Assembly: GCA_900772675.1 (NCBI GenBank)
Contig: CAAGRM010000013.1
Span: 1 to 6,866 of the forward strand
Origin: Lachnospiraceae bacterium
Lineage (GTDB): Bacteria; Bacillota; Clostridia; Lachnospirales; Lachnospiraceae
Direction: 5' to 3'
Length of the DNA stretch: 6,866 nt
A program made the translations under genes and the position numbers. Positions 5,281-6,866 of the stretch are shown here, one piece after another; within the stretch, counting starts at the first letter, position 1, and each line of letters starts with the position of its first letter. The notes under the pieces were generated by a model. It made no database searches. It saw only the letters and a program-made list of their open reading frames with translations, and had not been told where the DNA came from.

Positions 5281-6666
5281 CTATTTTTTATATCCTGCCG
5301 TATTCTGTTTTTCCATCCGCTTCAGCTCCGGCAGAACCGTGAGAAGCATGGTCACGAAGCACAAACCTCCTCCGATTACATTGGATACCGGCTCTGCGAG
5401 GAAGACACCGTCAGTTCCCATATGGAATGCGTACGGCATCAGATAGGTGAGCGGCACGACAATCACAACTTTACGGAGCAGAGAAAAAAAGATTGCCTGT
5501 TTCTTTTTATTCAGCGACTTGAATACCGTCTGACCGATGTACTGACAGTCCATAAAAATAAACGCTGCAAAGTACTGTTTCAGTGCCGGTACCGCATCCT
5601 GGATCAGCACAGCGTCCGAGCTGAAAATGCCGATCAGCACATGCGGAATCAAAATAATAACGCTCCACATCACTGCCGTGTAGCCAAGAATCATCACACT
5701 CATGACGCACATGGCCTTTCGCACGCGGGCCGGGCGGCGAGCGCCGTAGTTATAGCTTAAGATCGGGGAGGTTCCCTCATTCATAGCGTAGATCGGGGTC
5801 TCGACGAGCTGGCGGACACTCGATACAATCGTCATAACAGATATGTAAATATCACCGCCGGTCACGGAAAGCACATTGTTGCAGCAGATGGTGACAAGGC
5901 TGTTGGTGAGCTGCATGATAAAACCGGCAGTACCGAGGCTTACGATATTTTTCGCATAGCCTGTGCACTCGGAAATTTCATTTTTCCGCACAAACCGTAC
6001 TTTCAGCTCCGCTTTCCGGGTCAGGAAGTACAGAACAAAGACGGCGGAGAGCGTCTGGGAAATGACGGTGGCAATCGCGGCACCCTGTACGCCAAAGCCA
6101 AGTACAAAGATAAACAGCGGGTCAAGCAGCAGATTTGCGACGGCTCCGATCGTAACGGAGAACATGCCGACCGTTGAATAACCCTGCGCATTGATAAACG
6201 GGTTCATGCCGGTCGCAACCATGGACGGCAGTGTTCCGATCAGGTAAATCATCATATAAGGATACGCGTAGACCATCGCATCTGCCGATGCGCCGAACAG
6301 CGTCAGCAGCGGACGGGCAAACAGAAAGCCGATGACCATAAGGACAACGGCACAGGCGCAGACCATGGAATAAGATGTATTCATGATCGTTTCTGCCTTC
6401 TGCGGATTGTTTTTTCCGCGCTCGATCGAAAACAGCGGAGCGCCGCCGCTTCCGAACAGGTTGCTGAATGCCGTGATGATAACGATCAGCGGGAAGCACA
6501 GGCCGACCGCGCCGAGCGCCGCCGTTCCCACATCTGGGATCCGCGCGATGTAAACGCGGTCTACGATGTTGTACAAAAGGCTTAAAATCTGGGCAACCAG
6601 CATCGGAAGTGCCGCTCCTAAAATGTTTCCGGTTACGGTTCCATGTTCGAAATCAATTCGTTTCAT
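5281..6666 (-). CDS. MATE-family multidrug efflux transporter
   Basis: This is an integral membrane antiporter of the MATE family, which exports cationic drugs, dyes or metabolites using a Na+ or H+ gradient. The 461-residue length and about twelve hydrophobic segments in two homologous halves fit the family. Visible hallmarks are P21 and Q26 in the first helix, LYNIVDRVYI at 31-40 with D36, NPFINAQG (155-162), LLLDPLFIF (179-187) and the second-half motif EGTSPILSYNYGAR (297-310). The pattern suggests the MepA-like branch, but the substrate cannot be read from sequence. Three in-frame starts exist: GTG 6693, ATG 6678 and ATG 6666. I prefer 6666, because GAGGG lies 5 bases upstream and the others have poorly spaced sites. 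It has its own promoter with a dyad and its own terminator, so it is likely a single-gene unit. No regulator gene adjoins it inside the window. Confidence 0.94.
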   Translation of the reverse strand: MKRIDFEHGTVTGNILGAALPMLVAQILSLLYNIVDRVYIARIPDVGTAALGAVGLCFPLIVIITAFSNLFGSGGAPLFSIERGKNNPQKAETIMNTSYSMVCACAVVLMVIGFLFARPLLTLFGASADAMVYAYPYMMIYLIGTLPSMVATGMNPFINAQGYSTVGMFSVTIGAVANLLLDPLFIFVLGFGVQGAAIATVISQTLSAVFVLYFLTRKAELKVRFVRKNEISECTGYAKNIVSLGTAGFIMQLTNSLVTICCNNVLSVTGGDIYISVMTIVSSVRQLVETPIYAMNEGTSPILSYNYGARRPARVRKAMCVMSVMILGYTAVMWSVIILIPHVLIGIFSSDAVLIQDAVPALKQYFAAFIFMDCQYIGQTVFKSLNKKKQAIFFSLLRKVVIVVPLTYLMPYAFHMGTDGVFLAEPVSNVIGGGLCFVTMLLTVLPELKRMEKQNTAGYKK

Positions 6667-6701
6667 TTGTTCCCTCATTCCCTTCTTCTTCACTTGCTTT
6701 T

Positions 6702-6723
6702 TAGTATAGCATGGGATATACTA
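6702..6723. promoter_or_regulatory. Perfect dyad over the MATE promoter, candidate operator
   Basis: TAGTATA (6702-6708) and TATACTA (6717-6723) are perfect inverted repeats separated by 8 bases. The dyad covers the -10 box and most of the spacer of the MATE promoter, the usual place for a repressor that blocks polymerase. Efflux genes are often controlled by TetR- or MarR-type repressors at such sites, but no regulator gene is present in the window. Confidence 0.5.
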
Positions 6724-6731
6724 TATGTAAA
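6703..6731 (-). promoter_or_regulatory. Sigma-A promoter of the MATE gene
   Basis: On the minus strand, TTTACA (6731-6726) and TATACT (6708-6703) are separated by 17 bases. Each box differs from consensus by one base. The predicted transcript start is near 6696, which is too close to the GTG at 6693 for a normal leader and favours the ATG at 6666. Confidence 0.75.
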
Positions 6732-6732
6732 T

Positions 6733-6761
6733 TATTGTTTTTATTTTGGTATTAAACAATA
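6733..6761. repeat. Second inverted repeat upstream of the MATE promoter
   Basis: TATTGTTT (6733-6740) and AAACAATA (6754-6761) are perfect complements with a 13-base spacer, just behind the -35 box. A shorter pair, GGTAT/ATACC (6748-6752 and 6767-6771), overlaps it. The sequence is very AT-rich, so chance is possible. Confidence 0.35.
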
Positions 6762-6771
6762 TTTGTATACC

Positions 6772-6866
6772 ATGATGCCAGGCTCAAGAAGCCAGAAGGC
6801 CGGTGCAAACCCGCTTGCAAGAAGATTTTGCTCTTTTGCCCACAGCACCCTACCATATCTGCAAAA
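6772..6866. other. Unidentified GC-richer segment with nested hairpins at the right edge
   Basis: After the AT-rich MATE control region the composition changes abruptly. Complementary segments include GGCT/AGCC (6781-6784 and 6790-6793), GGTGC/GCACC (6802-6806 and 6845-6849), and inside the latter CAA-G-AAGA/TCTTTTG (6818-6825 and 6832-6838, with one bulge). A frame stays open on each strand: plus from ATG 6772, and minus from the edge to a TAA at 6743-6741 (41 codons, partial). Neither resembles a protein I can name. It may be the end of a gene, a structured RNA or a dispersed repeat; I cannot decide from this fragment. Confidence 0.3.

Overview
The window looks like ordinary chromosomal DNA of a low-to-mid GC Clostridia, most likely a gut-type Lachnospiraceae. 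I infer this from the YdiF-type ABC-F protein next to rex, the eukaryote-like NADP isocitrate dehydrogenase, the small propeptide-less subtilase, strong AGGAGG ribosome binding sites and near-consensus sigma-A promoters. The species cannot be fixed from the sequence alone. No phage, transposon, CRISPR array, tRNA or rRNA was recognised.

Layout. Positions 1-121 hold no convincing gene. They carry two overlapping hairpins, the second a terminator at the 3' end of rex. The minus-strand gene rex (122-778, TTG start) encodes the NADH/NAD+-sensing redox repressor. Back-to-back promoters at 816-880 drive rex leftwards and an ABC-F ATPase of the YdiF type (932-2854) rightwards. A bidirectional terminator (2884-2943) separates the ABC-F gene from the convergent icd gene (2955-4157, minus), an NADP-dependent isocitrate dehydrogenase with its own strong promoter. 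Upstream of icd on the same strand lie a 281-residue subtilisin-like S8 peptidase (4323-5168) and a MATE-family efflux transporter (5281-6666). A minus-strand terminator separates these two genes. The MATE promoter overlaps a perfect dyad. The last 95 bases (6772-6866) hold a GC-richer, hairpin-forming segment that I could not identify.

The genes do not form one pathway. rex and the ABC-F gene share a control region and a conserved neighbourhood. icd supplies 2-oxoglutarate and NADPH. The peptidase and the efflux pump appear to be independent single genes. In several cases the promoter or terminator position decides the start codon, because the longest open frame begins upstream of the transcription start.

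I found no previously undescribed multi-gene system. The points most worth a second look are regulatory: the face-to-face rex/ABC-F promoters, the inverted repeat at the ABC-F transcript start, the dyad over the MATE promoter, the direct repeats behind the icd promoter, the mutually exclusive hairpins at 40-110 and the unidentified structured segment at the right edge.
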